The notes: generated by a model not told the origin, from the letters alone. Positions 52,517 to 62,147 are shown, numbered from the stretch's first letter. The stretch is 64,000 bases of DNA from Arcobacter acticola (GCF_013177675.1 NZ_CP042652.1:2356001-2420000); one strand, 5' to 3'. Translations and numbers: made by a program.

Positions 52517-52612
52517 TTTCTTAATCCTTTTAATCGAAATTATTCTAAATTTAAGTTTTTTAATAAAAAACCATATTTTTCATTATAGCTAAAATATTGT
52601 ATAAAGATTGTG

Positions 52613-54838
52613 TTAGTTTTTCTCATATTGGAAAATAAACTCTTTATCAAAATCAATTTTAACTAATCCGCCTTTTTTTAATTTACCAAATAAAATCTCA
52701 TCTGTCAATATATTTTTAATTTTATCTGATATAACTCTATTAAGTGGTCTTGCTCCCATTGCTTTATCATAACCTAAAACAGCAAGTTCATTTTTTGCTT
52801 TTGCACTTATTTCAATTTTAATTTTTTTATCTATTAATTGTCTTTCTAAATCTTCAATAAATTTACCTGCAACTTTTGAAACAACCTCTATTGTTAATGA
52901 ATCAAATGGAACTACAGCATCAAGTCTATTTCTAAATTCAGGTGCAAAGAATTTATTTATTGCTTTATTTTCATTTAACTTATCATTTTTCGCAAATCCC
53001 ATAACATTTGCTTCTGTTGCTCCAAGATTTGAAGTCATTATCAATACTACATTTTGAAAATCAGCTTTATTACCACTATTATCTGTAAGTTCCGCGTTAT
53101 CCATAACTTGTAATAAAATTGACATTAAATCAGGATGCGCTTTTTCAATCTCATCTAATAATAAAACCGTATGAGGATGTTTTCGTATAGCTTCTGTTAA
53201 AAGTCCACCTTGTTCAAATCCAACATATCCAGCAGGTGCTCCAATTAATCTTGATATTGTATGAGCTTCCATATACTCACTCATATCAAATCTTTCAAAA
53301 TGAATTCCTAATTGTGATGAAAGCTCTTTTGCAACTTCTGTTTTACCAACGCCTGTTGGTCCTGTGAATAAAAAACTTCCAATTGGTTTTTTATCAAGTC
53401 CAAGACCTGCTTTGTTTCTTTTTATTGATTGAACAATAGTTGTTATTGCACTATCTTGTCCAAATACTCTTTTTTGCATATTCTTTTCTAATGTTTTTAA
53501 AAGAGTTAAATCAGATTTAGTTGCACTTCTTTCAGGGATATGTGCCATTTTAGCAATTGTCGCTTCCACATCTTTTTGTGTAACAGTTATATTATTTGTT
53601 GATTTAGTTTTAAGCTCAGTTGCTAATAATATTTTTTTAGTAGCTCCAACCTCATCGATTACATCAATTGCACAATCTGGTAAAAATCTATCTGTTATAT
53701 ATTTTTTACTTAATTCAACAGCACTTTGAATTGCACTTTTTGAATACTTTACACCATGATACTCTTCATATTTTGATTTTAAACCTTCTAAAATAGTAAT
53801 ACTATTTTCAATTGAAGGCTCTTCCACATCAACTTTTGCAAATCTTCTACTTAGTGCTTTATCTTTTGAAAAATCATTTCTATATTCTGCAAAAGTTGTT
53901 GCTCCTATACATCTTAATTTTCCATTAGCAAGCATTGGCTTTAATATATTTGAAGCATCCATTGCAGATCCTCCAACACTTCCCGCTCCTACTATTGTAT
54001 GAATTTCATCTATAAATAAAATAGAATTTGGTATTTTTGCAACTTCTTTTAAAAGTGTTTTTAATTTTTTCTCAAAATCACCTCTATATTTAGTTCCTGC
54101 AATCATAGAACCCATATCAAGTGAATATACTTTTGCTTTTAATAAAAATTCAGGAACTTTCTCTTGTGCAATTTCTAAGGCTAAACCTTCTGCAATTGCA
54201 GTTTTTCCAACTCCTGGCTCCCCTACTAATATTGGATTATTCTTTTTTCTTCTACTTAATATTTCAATTACCCTTGAAATCTCTTTTGATCTTCCAATAA
54301 CTGGATCTATTTCACCTTTTTTTGCAAGTGCAACTAATTCAGCTGAATTTTTATCTAATACTTTATTTTCATTATCTGCATCATTTTCTTGATTTTCGTC
54401 TTCCTCTGATTCTTTATGAGAAATCTCTTCTAAAATATCAACTCTTTGAATTCCTAATTTCTTTAATAAGTAAGTAGCATAAGACTTTTCTTCTTTTAAA
54501 ATTGCTACAAACATATCTTCTACATTTGCATTTTGTTTCCCACTTGTTTGAGAATGGGCAACCATGTATTCAATTGTAGATGCTAAAGAAACTGTTTCAA
54601 TTGGTTCTTCATCTAAATTTTGATCTTCTGGAAATTTTGGTGTATTTTCATCTATATAAATTTTAAGTTCTGTAAAAAGGATATTTGTATCTACACCTAA
54701 ATCTATAAATAAATTTTCAATTGTTTGATCATGTATTAACATTAGAAAAACGTGTTCTATTGTTAAATACTCATGTTTACTAGTTTTTGCATAGCCAACG
54801 GCTTGTGCAAAAATATTTCTTAATTCTTTACTAATCAT
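52613..54838 (-). CDS. clpA: ATP-dependent Clp protease ATP-binding subunit ClpA
   Basis: 741-residue unfoldase that feeds ClpP. An N-domain (about 1-140, two Clp_N repeats) is followed by a linker rich in acidic residues. AAA-1 has GEPGVGKTAIAEG and SILFIDEIHTIVG. AAA-2 has GPTGVGKTEVAKEL and VLLLDEIEKAHPD, and a C-terminal D2-small domain ends GARPLNRVISDKI. A hydrophobic MGF loop after TSNLGATEANV corresponds to the ClpP-docking IGL/F loop. It starts two bases after clpS ends, as in the standard clpSA pair. Confidence 0.96.
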   Translation of the reverse strand: MISKELRNIFAQAVGYAKTSKHEYLTIEHVFLMLIHDQTIENLFIDLGVDTNILFTELKIYIDENTPKFPEDQNLDEEPIETVSLASTIEYMVAHSQTSGKQNANVEDMFVAILKEEKSYATYLLKKLGIQRVDILEEISHKESEEDENQENDADNENKVLDKNSAELVALAKKGEIDPVIGRSKEISRVIEILSRRKKNNPILVGEPGVGKTAIAEGLALEIAQEKVPEFLLKAKVYSLDMGSMIAGTKYRGDFEKKLKTLLKEVAKIPNSILFIDEIHTIVGAGSVGGSAMDASNILKPMLANGKLRCIGATTFAEYRNDFSKDKALSRRFAKVDVEEPSIENSITILEGLKSKYEEYHGVKYSKSAIQSAVELSKKYITDRFLPDCAIDVIDEVGATKKILLATELKTKSTNNITVTQKDVEATIAKMAHIPERSATKSDLTLLKTLEKNMQKRVFGQDSAITTIVQSIKRNKAGLGLDKKPIGSFLFTGPTGVGKTEVAKELSSQLGIHFERFDMSEYMEAHTISRLIGAPAGYVGFEQGGLLTEAIRKHPHTVLLLDEIEKAHPDLMSILLQVMDNAELTDNSGNKADFQNVVLIMTSNLGATEANVMGFAKNDKLNENKAINKFFAPEFRNRLDAVVPFDSLTIEVVSKVAGKFIEDLERQLIDKKIKIEISAKAKNELAVLGYDKAMGARPLNRVISDKIKNILTDEILFGKLKKGGLVKIDFDKEFIFQYEKN

Positions 54839-54840
54839 TT

Positions 54841-55140
54841 TTATTCTTCTTCCATTGTAGCTTTTAAAGGAAAGCCCTTTTCTCTTGCCATTGCTTTTAC
54901 TTGTGCAACTTTAGTTCCTGCAATTTCGTAACTATAAGTTCCACATATCTCTTTCCCGTTATTATGTATGTTTATCATTATTACTGATGCTTCATCTACT
55001 GATTTTCTAAATACTTTAACTAATACATCTATTACAAAATCCATTGTTGAAAAATCATCATTCAATAAAAAAACTTTATATTTTTTTGGCTCTTGTAAAT
55101 CTAATTCATCATTTAATTCTATCTCTATTTCATTACTCAC
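54841..55140 (-). CDS. clpS: ATP-dependent Clp protease adaptor ClpS
   Basis: 99-residue N-degron adaptor for ClpA. Family motifs are YKVFLLNDDFSTMDFVIDVL (about residues 22-41), a middle block with NIHNNGKEICGTYSYEIA that carries the substrate-pocket histidine region, and a C-terminal QVKAMAREKGFPLKATMEEE. The acidic N-terminal tail that enters ClpA is present. It is the first gene of clpSA and diverges from bioD with a 69-base gap. Confidence 0.95.
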   Translation of the reverse strand: MSNEIEIELNDELDLQEPKKYKVFLLNDDFSTMDFVIDVLVKVFRKSVDEASVIMINIHNNGKEICGTYSYEIAGTKVAQVKAMAREKGFPLKATMEEE

Positions 55141-55209
55141 ATCAAACCTTTATTATGATAATATATCTATTTATTAAAAAACACATTATTATAACAAAAA
55201 AGAGATTAT

Positions 55210-55842
55210 ATGAAAAATGATATTAGCTATTATATAAACAAATCTATATTTATTACTGCAACTAACACAGATGTTGGTAAAACTTATGCATCAGAAAAAT
55301 TTCTTAGATATTTTACTTCAAAGGGATTAAAAGTTGGATATTTCAAACCTTTTGAAACAGGAGTTATTGATTTTCCCCTTGATGGAACTAAGATGTTAAA
55401 TTTAGTAAAAACTTTAAATCCCTCTTTTGATGTAACAATTAATGATGTTGTTCCTTATCAATTCAAACTTCCAGCAGCTCCTTATGTTGCAAAAGAAAAT
55501 ACAATTATAGATATAGAATTTTTAAAAGAAAAGAAAAAATATCTAGAACAGTTTTGTGATTTACTTATTATTGAGGGAGCTGGAGGATTAATGGTTCCGG
55601 TTGAAAAAGATTTGTTTATTATAGATTTAATAAAAATATTTGATGCAAGTGCAATTTTAATAGCTCCTTCAAAACTTGGATGTATTAACGATACTTTACT
55701 TTCAATTAACGTATTAAAAGCTAAAAATATTGATTTTGAACTTTATATAAATTTATATGAAGACTTAGATAGTTTTGAAAATGTATCTAAACCTTTTCTA
55801 ATTGATTATTTTAAAAAACTAAATTTTTTACAAGATTTATAA
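55210..55842 (+). CDS. bioD: Dethiobiotin synthetase
   Basis: ATP-dependent closure of the ureido ring of dethiobiotin in biotin synthesis. 210 residues. The P-loop is ITATNTDVGKTYASE near residue 17, followed by FKPFETG with the conserved Lys. IIEGAGGLMVPV is near 118 and APSKLGCINDTLL near 155. No other biotin gene is adjacent, so it stands alone with a strong symmetrical terminator behind it. Confidence 0.93.
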   Translation: MKNDISYYINKSIFITATNTDVGKTYASEKFLRYFTSKGLKVGYFKPFETGVIDFPLDGTKMLNLVKTLNPSFDVTINDVVPYQFKLPAAPYVAKENTIIDIEFLKEKKKYLEQFCDLLIIEGAGGLMVPVEKDLFIIDLIKIFDASAILIAPSKLGCINDTLLSINVLKAKNIDFELYINLYEDLDSFENVSKPFLIDYFKKLNFLQDL

Positions 55843-55878
55843 AAAAAGGAGAATATTTATATAAATATTCTCCTTTTT
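55843..55878. terminator. Perfect palindromic terminator after bioD
   Basis: AAAAAAGGAGAATATTTAT is followed directly by its exact complement (centre at 55860/55861), with A and T runs outside, so it can work on both strands. It separates bioD from the CoA-ester cluster. Confidence 0.88.
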
Positions 55879-56090
55879 TTATAATTTTTCTTAATTTTAG
55901 CTGATTTTTTACTCTAAATATACTATATTTTTACTACTTTTAGCCCTATTTTACAAGATCATTTAAGTTTTCTTTACCTTATTCATGGGCTTAGGTAAAG
56001 TTTTATTATTTTAAACTTAAATTTATTTGCTATTTCAAAACACATTAAAACAATTCATTTTAAATGCTGTATAACTTTCCTGTTGGTTTT

Positions 56091-56117
56091 CATGTATAAT
56101 AATACGTTTATTACATG
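56091..56117 (+). promoter_or_regulatory. Candidate promoter/operator before the CoA-ester cluster
   Basis: TATAAT (56095-56100) lies inside an inverted repeat, CATGTA (56091-56096) and TACATG (56112-56117), about 43 bases before the first gene of the cluster. The overlap would let a repressor or regulator block the promoter. The arms are short, so confidence is limited. Apart from this, the 282 bases 55879-56160 show no gene. Confidence 0.45.
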
Positions 56118-56160
56118 AAACAAAATAGTACTTAAAATCAAACAATGAAAGGTAGATAAA

Positions 56161-57291
56161 ATGACTTCTGCAATAGATTTATCTAAATTAACAGCAAATG
56201 ATGATTTAACACCAGTTCTTGGTGGATATTGGCCTGGTATTCAAATTTATTACCCACCAATTAAATTTAATCCATTAGATGGAACATATGAGAGTATGGA
56301 ACAAGCAAAGCTTAGACTACAAAAACACGCTTATAAAACTAAAGCACATACAGTTTTATTTGACTTAGAAGATGGTTGTAGACAAAAAGCAATGTCAAGA
56401 GAACTTTTAATTCAAGAGTTACCAAAGTTTCCTGAAAGAACTTTCCAGATAGCTGTAAGAATAAATCCATTTAGAACAGATGAATATGAAGAAGATTTAA
56501 AAATGTTAAAACAAATTCATCAATACATTGATGTTATTGTTCTTGCGAAAGCTGGAGAAGTTTATGGATCTGCTGAAATTAGAGATTTATCATCTTGGTT
56601 AATTTCAATCGGTAGTAATTTAACAATTCAACCAATTATTGAACATCCAAAATCTCTTCAAATCGCTGATAGATTAATGGATCATTCAACTGTTAAACAT
56701 GTTGTTTTTGGTATTCACGATTTCTCTAAAGCTATGGCTTATAAAATCACTCCTCAAGGATGGATTAATGAGTTAGAAACTTTCTTTAATATGCTTACGA
56801 TGGAAGCTAGAATTAAAGGTAAAGGGGTTATTGGTGGAGTTGAAGTTATGTTAACACCACATTCACTACCTGATAATTGTGTTGAGAAAAAAGATATTAG
56901 AAGATGGTTAGATTTACATGGTGATGATGCATCAAGACATGTTTATGCTCATGCAATTAGAGAAAATGCAATGGGATTAACAGGTAAACAAGTTATTACC
57001 CCAAATCATATTAATGTTTGTAAAGTTGCTTTTACTCCTTCTCCTAAAGAAATTGAAAAAGACATAAGAATATTAAAAGAAGCTATCAATGCTGATGCAC
57101 TATTAAGTGGAGCAATCAGATATGAAGGTGAAATGTTAGATCCACCAATGTTTGGTAAATCTTTACAAAATATTTTAAGAGCTTATGCATTAAGATCTTT
57201 AGCAAAAGAGGATGAGATTTTTGCATTATCTGTACTAAACAGAATGCCAATTCATACATTTAAAGAAAACTGGCCTTACGGTCAAATTTAG
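56161..57291 (+). CDS. HpcH/HpaI-family CoA-ester lyase (citrate lyase beta-like), 376 aa
   Basis: CitE/malyl-CoA-lyase superfamily with all the usual active-site blocks: VLFDLEDGCRQKA (about 67), AVRINPF (about 101), LAKAG, PIIEHPKS with the metal-ligand Glu, and FGIHDFSKAM with the metal-ligand Asp. The C-terminal GKQVITPNHINVCKVAFTPS equals the GK.xIHPxQ block. About 60 extra residues (GGVEVMLTPHSLPDN and following) lie between the two halves, making it longer than classical members. AAAGG precedes the ATG. It starts the cluster; the substrate, probably a malyl- or citramalyl-type CoA, is not known. Confidence 0.82.
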   Translation: MTSAIDLSKLTANDDLTPVLGGYWPGIQIYYPPIKFNPLDGTYESMEQAKLRLQKHAYKTKAHTVLFDLEDGCRQKAMSRELLIQELPKFPERTFQIAVRINPFRTDEYEEDLKMLKQIHQYIDVIVLAKAGEVYGSAEIRDLSSWLISIGSNLTIQPIIEHPKSLQIADRLMDHSTVKHVVFGIHDFSKAMAYKITPQGWINELETFFNMLTMEARIKGKGVIGGVEVMLTPHSLPDNCVEKKDIRRWLDLHGDDASRHVYAHAIRENAMGLTGKQVITPNHINVCKVAFTPSPKEIEKDIRILKEAINADALLSGAIRYEGEMLDPPMFGKSLQNILRAYALRSLAKEDEIFALSVLNRMPIHTFKENWPYGQI

Positions 57292-57306
57292 TAAGGAGAT
57301 TATATT

Positions 57307-59826
57307 ATGAGTTCAAACGTAAAAATTGAAATACCTGAATTTTTAAACATCGGGTTTGCTTGTACTTCTGCTCATGTGGGAACACCTAAAGAGAACAGTA
57401 TTGCAATGATAATCGAAGATGATAAATTAGGTACAGATGAAATAAGTTATAAAGATTTAGCTACTAAATCTGACCAAGTTTGTAATTTCTTTACTAGTAT
57501 TGGTCTTGAAGCTAGAGATAGAGTTCTTGTTTGTTTAAAAAACTCACTTGCATACCCTATTTCATTCTTTGGAACAATGAAAGCTGGAATCATAGCAGTT
57601 CCAACTTCTACACTTTTAAGTGGTAGTGAAGTTAAGTATCTTGCTGAAGATTCACAAGCAAGAGCAATTGTATTATCAGCTTCTATGTATGAGAATTTAG
57701 TTCCATACTTAGAAAACCTTGATAACTTAAAAACAATTGTAATTGCTGGAATTGATAGTGTTGAAAATATCAAAAAACCAAAAGATATTAATGTTTATTC
57801 ATTAAATGAAATTTTTGCAAATACTGATAAAACACCAAATCATTATAATTCTAAATCAGGAGAACCTGCATATTTAGTTTATACATCAGGAACAACTGGT
57901 TATCCAAAAGGTGTTTTACACTCACATAGATCACTTGTAGGAAGAACTCCTGCTACTAAATTTTGGTTTGATTTTAAAGAAAATGACAGAATCATGCATT
58001 CTGGTAAATTTAACTGGACTTATGTATTAGGATCAGCACTTATGGATCCATTGTTTAATGGTCATACAGTTATTGCTTATGAAGGTTCAAATGATGCATC
58101 TACTTGGATTAATTTAATTAAGAAACATAGTTGTACTATCTTTATTGGAGTTCCAACCATTTATAGACAAATCATTCAAAAAACTGATTTTACTTTAGAA
58201 GATTGCCCAAGCTTAAGATATTGTATGAGTGCTGGTGAGCATTTATCAGATGAGATGTTAGGTCTTTGGAGAGAAAAATTCAAACAAGATATTTATGAAG
58301 CAATCGGAATGAGCGAGTGTTCATACTATATTTCTCACTCAAAAAACAATCCTATTAGACCTGGGTCTGCAGGATTCGTACAACCAGGACATACTGTTAA
58401 ACTTTTAGATCCAGATACACTTGAAGAAGTAGTTGATGGTGAAGAAGGAATGATTTGTATTGGTGAAGATGATCCAGGTTTATTCTTAGAGTATTGGCAA
58501 TTAGAAGAAGAAACTGCAAAATCAAGACATGATGGGTATTTCTTCACAGGTGATTATGCTAAAAAAGATGAAGATGGATATATCTGGTTTATTGGTAGAA
58601 AAGATGACATCATCAATACTTTTGGATTTAGAGTATCACCTCATGAAATTGAAAGAGTTGTAAAAACACATGATGCGGTTGCTGATTGTGTTGCTTTTGG
58701 TTTAGATATTGGAAAAGATAAAACAATAGTTGCTATTGCAGTTATTGGTCATGAAGAATTAAGCGAAGAAAAACAAACAGAAGTATTAGCATTTGCACAA
58801 GCTAATCTTGCAAAATATAAAGCTCCAAAAGAGATTTTTGCAATGCTTGATTATCCAAGAACTAAAAATGGAAAAGTTTTAAGAAAACAACTTGTAAAAC
58901 AATTACATGAAAAATATCATGCAATTGAAACTGGAACTGAAATTGTTGAATATAAAGCTAGAAGATCTATGTTATTTGTACCCGCTTATAATAAGCATAA
59001 TGTACAAAAAGCAAAAACAGTACTTGCAGATGCTGTTATTTTTGACCTTGAAGCTATTTTACAAGAACAAAGAGAACTTGGAAGATCAACAGTTGCTGAA
59101 GTTTACAAAGAAGATGGAGCTAAATTTGGTGAGTCTGAAAGAGTTTTAAGAATTAATAATCTTGGAAGTGAAGACTTAGCAAAAGATTTAGAACTTGCTA
59201 AAACAATCGAACTTGATGGTTTATTATTTTCTAAAATTCAAACAAAAGAAGATGTACTAGAAGCGGTAAGATTATTAGAAGAAGTAAATCCAGAATTATC
59301 TTTGATGATTATGGTTGAAACTCCATTATCAGTTTTAAATATTCAAGAAATTTGTGCTGCTAGTCCTAAAGTTGAAGTTATTGTTGTTGGATCTAATAAA
59401 CTTGCAAATAGACTTCAAATTGATATTAAAAAAGGTTCAAAAGCAATGCTTAACTATTTATCACAAATTGCCCTTGCTGCTAAAGCATATGGTAAAACTG
59501 TGATTGATGGACCACACTTTGATGTTCATGATGAATTTGCATGTGAAGATTCAACTAAAGATGCATTTAACCTAGGATATGATGGAAAATCACTTATTCA
59601 CCCTGTTCAAATTGAATATATTAATGATATCTTCACTCCAAAACAAGCTGAAGTTGAAGATTATGAATTAATGATTTCTAAATATGAAGAAGCAACTAAA
59701 GAAGGTAAAGAAGTAATCTTACATAATGATAAATTAGTTGATTCATCAAAAATTAAATGGGCTAAAAAAATGATTACATTATATGAAACATATAAATCAT
59801 TAGGTCAAAACCTATTTAATAAATAA
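57307..59826 (+). CDS. Acyl-CoA ligase fused to a degenerate CitE/Mcl-like domain
   Basis: 839 residues. Residues about 1-545 are an AMP-forming acyl-CoA ligase, of the benzoate-CoA-ligase-like kind. They carry LVYTSGTTGYPKGVLHSH (about 190), YEAIGMSECS, FFTGDYAKKDEDGY, FIGRKDDIINTFGFRVSP and the catalytic lysine in TKNGKVLRKQL (about 522). Residues 552-839 are a CitE/Mcl1-like barrel (RRSMLFVPAYNKHN; LGYDGKSLIHPVQ; DKLVDSSKIK). There the DLED block reads DLEAIL and the metal-ligand Asp is replaced (VGSNKLANRL), while the Glu (MVETP) is kept. The ligase is probably active; the second domain may not be. An AAGGAG box precedes the start. Confidence 0.85.
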   Translation: MSSNVKIEIPEFLNIGFACTSAHVGTPKENSIAMIIEDDKLGTDEISYKDLATKSDQVCNFFTSIGLEARDRVLVCLKNSLAYPISFFGTMKAGIIAVPTSTLLSGSEVKYLAEDSQARAIVLSASMYENLVPYLENLDNLKTIVIAGIDSVENIKKPKDINVYSLNEIFANTDKTPNHYNSKSGEPAYLVYTSGTTGYPKGVLHSHRSLVGRTPATKFWFDFKENDRIMHSGKFNWTYVLGSALMDPLFNGHTVIAYEGSNDASTWINLIKKHSCTIFIGVPTIYRQIIQKTDFTLEDCPSLRYCMSAGEHLSDEMLGLWREKFKQDIYEAIGMSECSYYISHSKNNPIRPGSAGFVQPGHTVKLLDPDTLEEVVDGEEGMICIGEDDPGLFLEYWQLEEETAKSRHDGYFFTGDYAKKDEDGYIWFIGRKDDIINTFGFRVSPHEIERVVKTHDAVADCVAFGLDIGKDKTIVAIAVIGHEELSEEKQTEVLAFAQANLAKYKAPKEIFAMLDYPRTKNGKVLRKQLVKQLHEKYHAIETGTEIVEYKARRSMLFVPAYNKHNVQKAKTVLADAVIFDLEAILQEQRELGRSTVAEVYKEDGAKFGESERVLRINNLGSEDLAKDLELAKTIELDGLLFSKIQTKEDVLEAVRLLEEVNPELSLMIMVETPLSVLNIQEICAASPKVEVIVVGSNKLANRLQIDIKKGSKAMLNYLSQIALAAKAYGKTVIDGPHFDVHDEFACEDSTKDAFNLGYDGKSLIHPVQIEYINDIFTPKQAEVEDYELMISKYEEATKEGKEVILHNDKLVDSSKIKWAKKMITLYETYKSLGQNLFNK

Positions 59827-59835
59827 GGAGTAAAT

Positions 59836-60906
59836 TTGTCAAAAATAAGTAATAAGATTAATTTCGGGAATTTCTTTGAAGATTTTTCAATTGGTCAAAA
59901 AATTGTTCATCCACTTCCTAGAACAATAAGTGATGGTGATGTATCTTTATACATCGCTTTCACTGGTTCTAGATTTGCTCTGCACTCTTCTGATACAGTA
60001 GCAAAACAAATGGGATATGATAAAAAACCAATTGATGATATGTTAATGTTTCACTTAACATTTGGTAAATCTGTTCAAGATGTATCTTTAAACGCAATTG
60101 CTAACTTAGGTTATGCAGAAATGTCTTTCCCTAATTCAGTTTTTGTAGGTGACACAGTTTCTATGACATCTACTGTTATTGGATTAAAAGAGAATTCAAA
60201 TGGTAAAAGTGGAGTTGTTTATGTTCACTCTATTGGTGTAAACCAAGATGGAGCTGAAGTTTTAAACTTCAAAAGATGGGTAATGGTTCATAAAAAAGAT
60301 AAAGAGACCTTATCAAATATCAATGAAGTTCCTACTTTTGCGAAAACGACACCAATTGCTGATGTTATTAATATCCCAACAATTAAAACTGTAGATACAG
60401 ATTCGACTGGTGGAAAATATTTCTTTGAAGATTATGTAGCAGGTGAAAGACTTAATCACCCAGAAGGTATTACTATTGATAATAGTGACCATACATTAGC
60501 AACAAAGTTATATCAAAACAATGCAAAAGTACATTTCAATGACCACATGATGAAATCAACTCCTATGGGTCAAAGACTTATGTATGGAGGAATCATTATT
60601 TCAATGGCAAGAGCTATTTCATTTAATGGTTTACAAAATGCGCAATGGGTATACGCTATTAATAGTGGTGCTCATGCAAACCCTACATATGCAGGTGATA
60701 CAATTTATGCATATACTGAAGTTATTGAAACAATTGAAGTGAATAGAGATGATATTGGATTATTAAGACTTAGAACTGTGGCTATTAAAAACCAAGTTTC
60801 TAAAGAAATTGAAAATCCAAAAGATGAAGATGGTAAATATTTACCATCGGTTGTACTTGACTTAGATTACACTGTTGTAATCCCAAAAACTAAAACAAAA
60901 AAATAA
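59836..60906 (+). CDS. mch: Mesaconyl-CoA hydratase (double-hotdog MaoC type)
   Basis: Interconverts mesaconyl-C1-CoA and beta-methylmalyl-CoA. 356 residues starting with TTG behind AAGGAG (59825-59830). It has close agreement with what I recall of the Rhodobacter mesaconyl-CoA hydratase: NFFEDFSIGQKIVH, PRTISDGDVSLYIAFTGSRFA (in part), VSLNAIANLGYA and GVVYVHSIGVNQDG in the first hotdog. YFFEDYVAGERLNHPEG, TKLYQNNAKVHFN, AINSGAHANPTYAGDTIYA and DLDYTV follow in the second. It sits between the ligase fusion and an Mcl-type lyase, which fits its role. Confidence 0.88.
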   Translation: MSKISNKINFGNFFEDFSIGQKIVHPLPRTISDGDVSLYIAFTGSRFALHSSDTVAKQMGYDKKPIDDMLMFHLTFGKSVQDVSLNAIANLGYAEMSFPNSVFVGDTVSMTSTVIGLKENSNGKSGVVYVHSIGVNQDGAEVLNFKRWVMVHKKDKETLSNINEVPTFAKTTPIADVINIPTIKTVDTDSTGGKYFFEDYVAGERLNHPEGITIDNSDHTLATKLYQNNAKVHFNDHMMKSTPMGQRLMYGGIIISMARAISFNGLQNAQWVYAINSGAHANPTYAGDTIYAYTEVIETIEVNRDDIGLLRLRTVAIKNQVSKEIENPKDEDGKYLPSVVLDLDYTVVIPKTKTKK

Positions 60907-60933
60907 ATTTAAATTAAAAAAAAGGATAATATT

Positions 60934-61917
60934 ATGACACACCCAAAAGAAGCACTATTCGGTTCTGGGGATAACTTACCAATCATTCCATCTTGTGAAC
61001 ACTTTGCAGGTAGCGAAAAGCTAATCTTAAAAGGTTTTGAGATGCAAAAAAAATTAGGACCTGTTTTTGATATTACTTGTGACTGTGAAGATGGAGCTGA
61101 AACTGGTAAAGAAGTTGCACATGCTGAAATGATCGTAAGAGTTGTAAATTCTGATGCTAATCCATATTCAATGGCAGGAACTAGAATCCATGATTTTGAC
61201 CATCCAGATTGGAGACAAGATATTGATATTTTAGTACCAGGTGCTGGAGAAAAATTAGCATATATTACAATTCCTAAATCAACTTCTTATGAAGATGCAA
61301 AAACTCAAGTTGAATATATTCAAGCAACTGCAAAAAAAGCTGGAATTACAAGAGAAATCCCAATTCACGTTTTAATTGAAACACATGGTGCTTTAAGAGA
61401 TGTTGAAAAAACTGCAACATTACCTTGGGTACAAGTATTAGACTTTGGATTAATGGATTTCGTATCTGGTTATCAAGGTGCAATTCCAGCTTCTTGTATG
61501 AGAAGTCCAGGTCAATTTGATCATAGATTAATTGCTGCTGCAAAAGCTAAAGTTGTTCAAGCTGCACTTTCTAATCATATTATTCCTTGTCACAATGTTA
61601 CACTTGATTTAAAAAACCCATACCAAACTTATAAAGATGCTGAAAAAGCAAGAAATGAGTTCGGATTCTTAAGAATGTGGTCAATTTATCCAACACAAGT
61701 ACAAGCTATTGTTGATGCAATGAAACCTGACTTTACAGAACTTGAAGATGCTCAAAATATCTTAATTGCTGCTCAAAATGCTGAGTGGGGACCAATTCAA
61801 TATGATGGTGAATTACACGATAGAGCAACTTATAGATATTTCTGGGAATTAGTTCAAAGAGCAAAATTCTCTGGAACTAAATTACAAGATATCGTTGAAG
61901 AAAGATTCTTCGCTTAA
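60934..61917 (+). CDS. Malyl-CoA/beta-methylmalyl-CoA lyase-type enzyme (HpcH/HpaI), 327 aa
   Basis: Reversible aldol cleavage of malyl-CoA or methylmalyl-CoA to glyoxylate and acetyl- or propionyl-CoA. The active-site blocks are complete: ITCDCEDGAETGKE (about 50), TRIHDFDH, YITIPKS, HVLIETHGALRD (metal Glu) and VLDFGLMDFVSGYQG (metal Asp). The C-terminal FLRMWSIYPTQVQAIVDA stands for the IHPxQ block. It differs from the Rhodobacter Mcl1 type and represents another subfamily. A hairpin follows the stop. Its position next to mch strongly suggests beta-methylmalyl-CoA as a substrate; this is inference. Confidence 0.85.
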   Translation: MTHPKEALFGSGDNLPIIPSCEHFAGSEKLILKGFEMQKKLGPVFDITCDCEDGAETGKEVAHAEMIVRVVNSDANPYSMAGTRIHDFDHPDWRQDIDILVPGAGEKLAYITIPKSTSYEDAKTQVEYIQATAKKAGITREIPIHVLIETHGALRDVEKTATLPWVQVLDFGLMDFVSGYQGAIPASCMRSPGQFDHRLIAAAKAKVVQAALSNHIIPCHNVTLDLKNPYQTYKDAEKARNEFGFLRMWSIYPTQVQAIVDAMKPDFTELEDAQNILIAAQNAEWGPIQYDGELHDRATYRYFWELVQRAKFSGTKLQDIVEERFFA

Positions 61918-61923
61918 TTTTCT

Positions 61924-61945
61924 AACTTAAGGCTTTTGCCTTAAG
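61924..61945 (+). terminator. Hairpin after the lyase gene
   Basis: ACTTAAGGC and GCCTTAAGT pair around TTTT; the T-rich tract comes some 15 bases later. It is probably a terminator or attenuator separating the lyase from the fumarase-type gene. Confidence 0.55.
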
Positions 61946-62147
61946 TTAATCTTCAAATCCTCTTTTTTTATTTTAAACTTTTTCATAAATATATAAACCT
62001 TATAATTTCTAAAATTTACACAAAACACAACCAATAAAAGGTAAAAACTAAACACTTTAGGAAAAATAAATATTAAAATTTAAATAAAAGAATTCTTTCA
62101 TACTAGCATTGGTATAATATTAAAATTTCTAAGCAAAAAGGAAACAA

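Noticed and set aside
52085-52592. Two long plus-strand frames, one very rich in cysteine and phenylalanine
   Set aside because: They are the antisense shadow of the repetitive A/T/V/E codons of the cytochrome lipoprotein and lack a start context.
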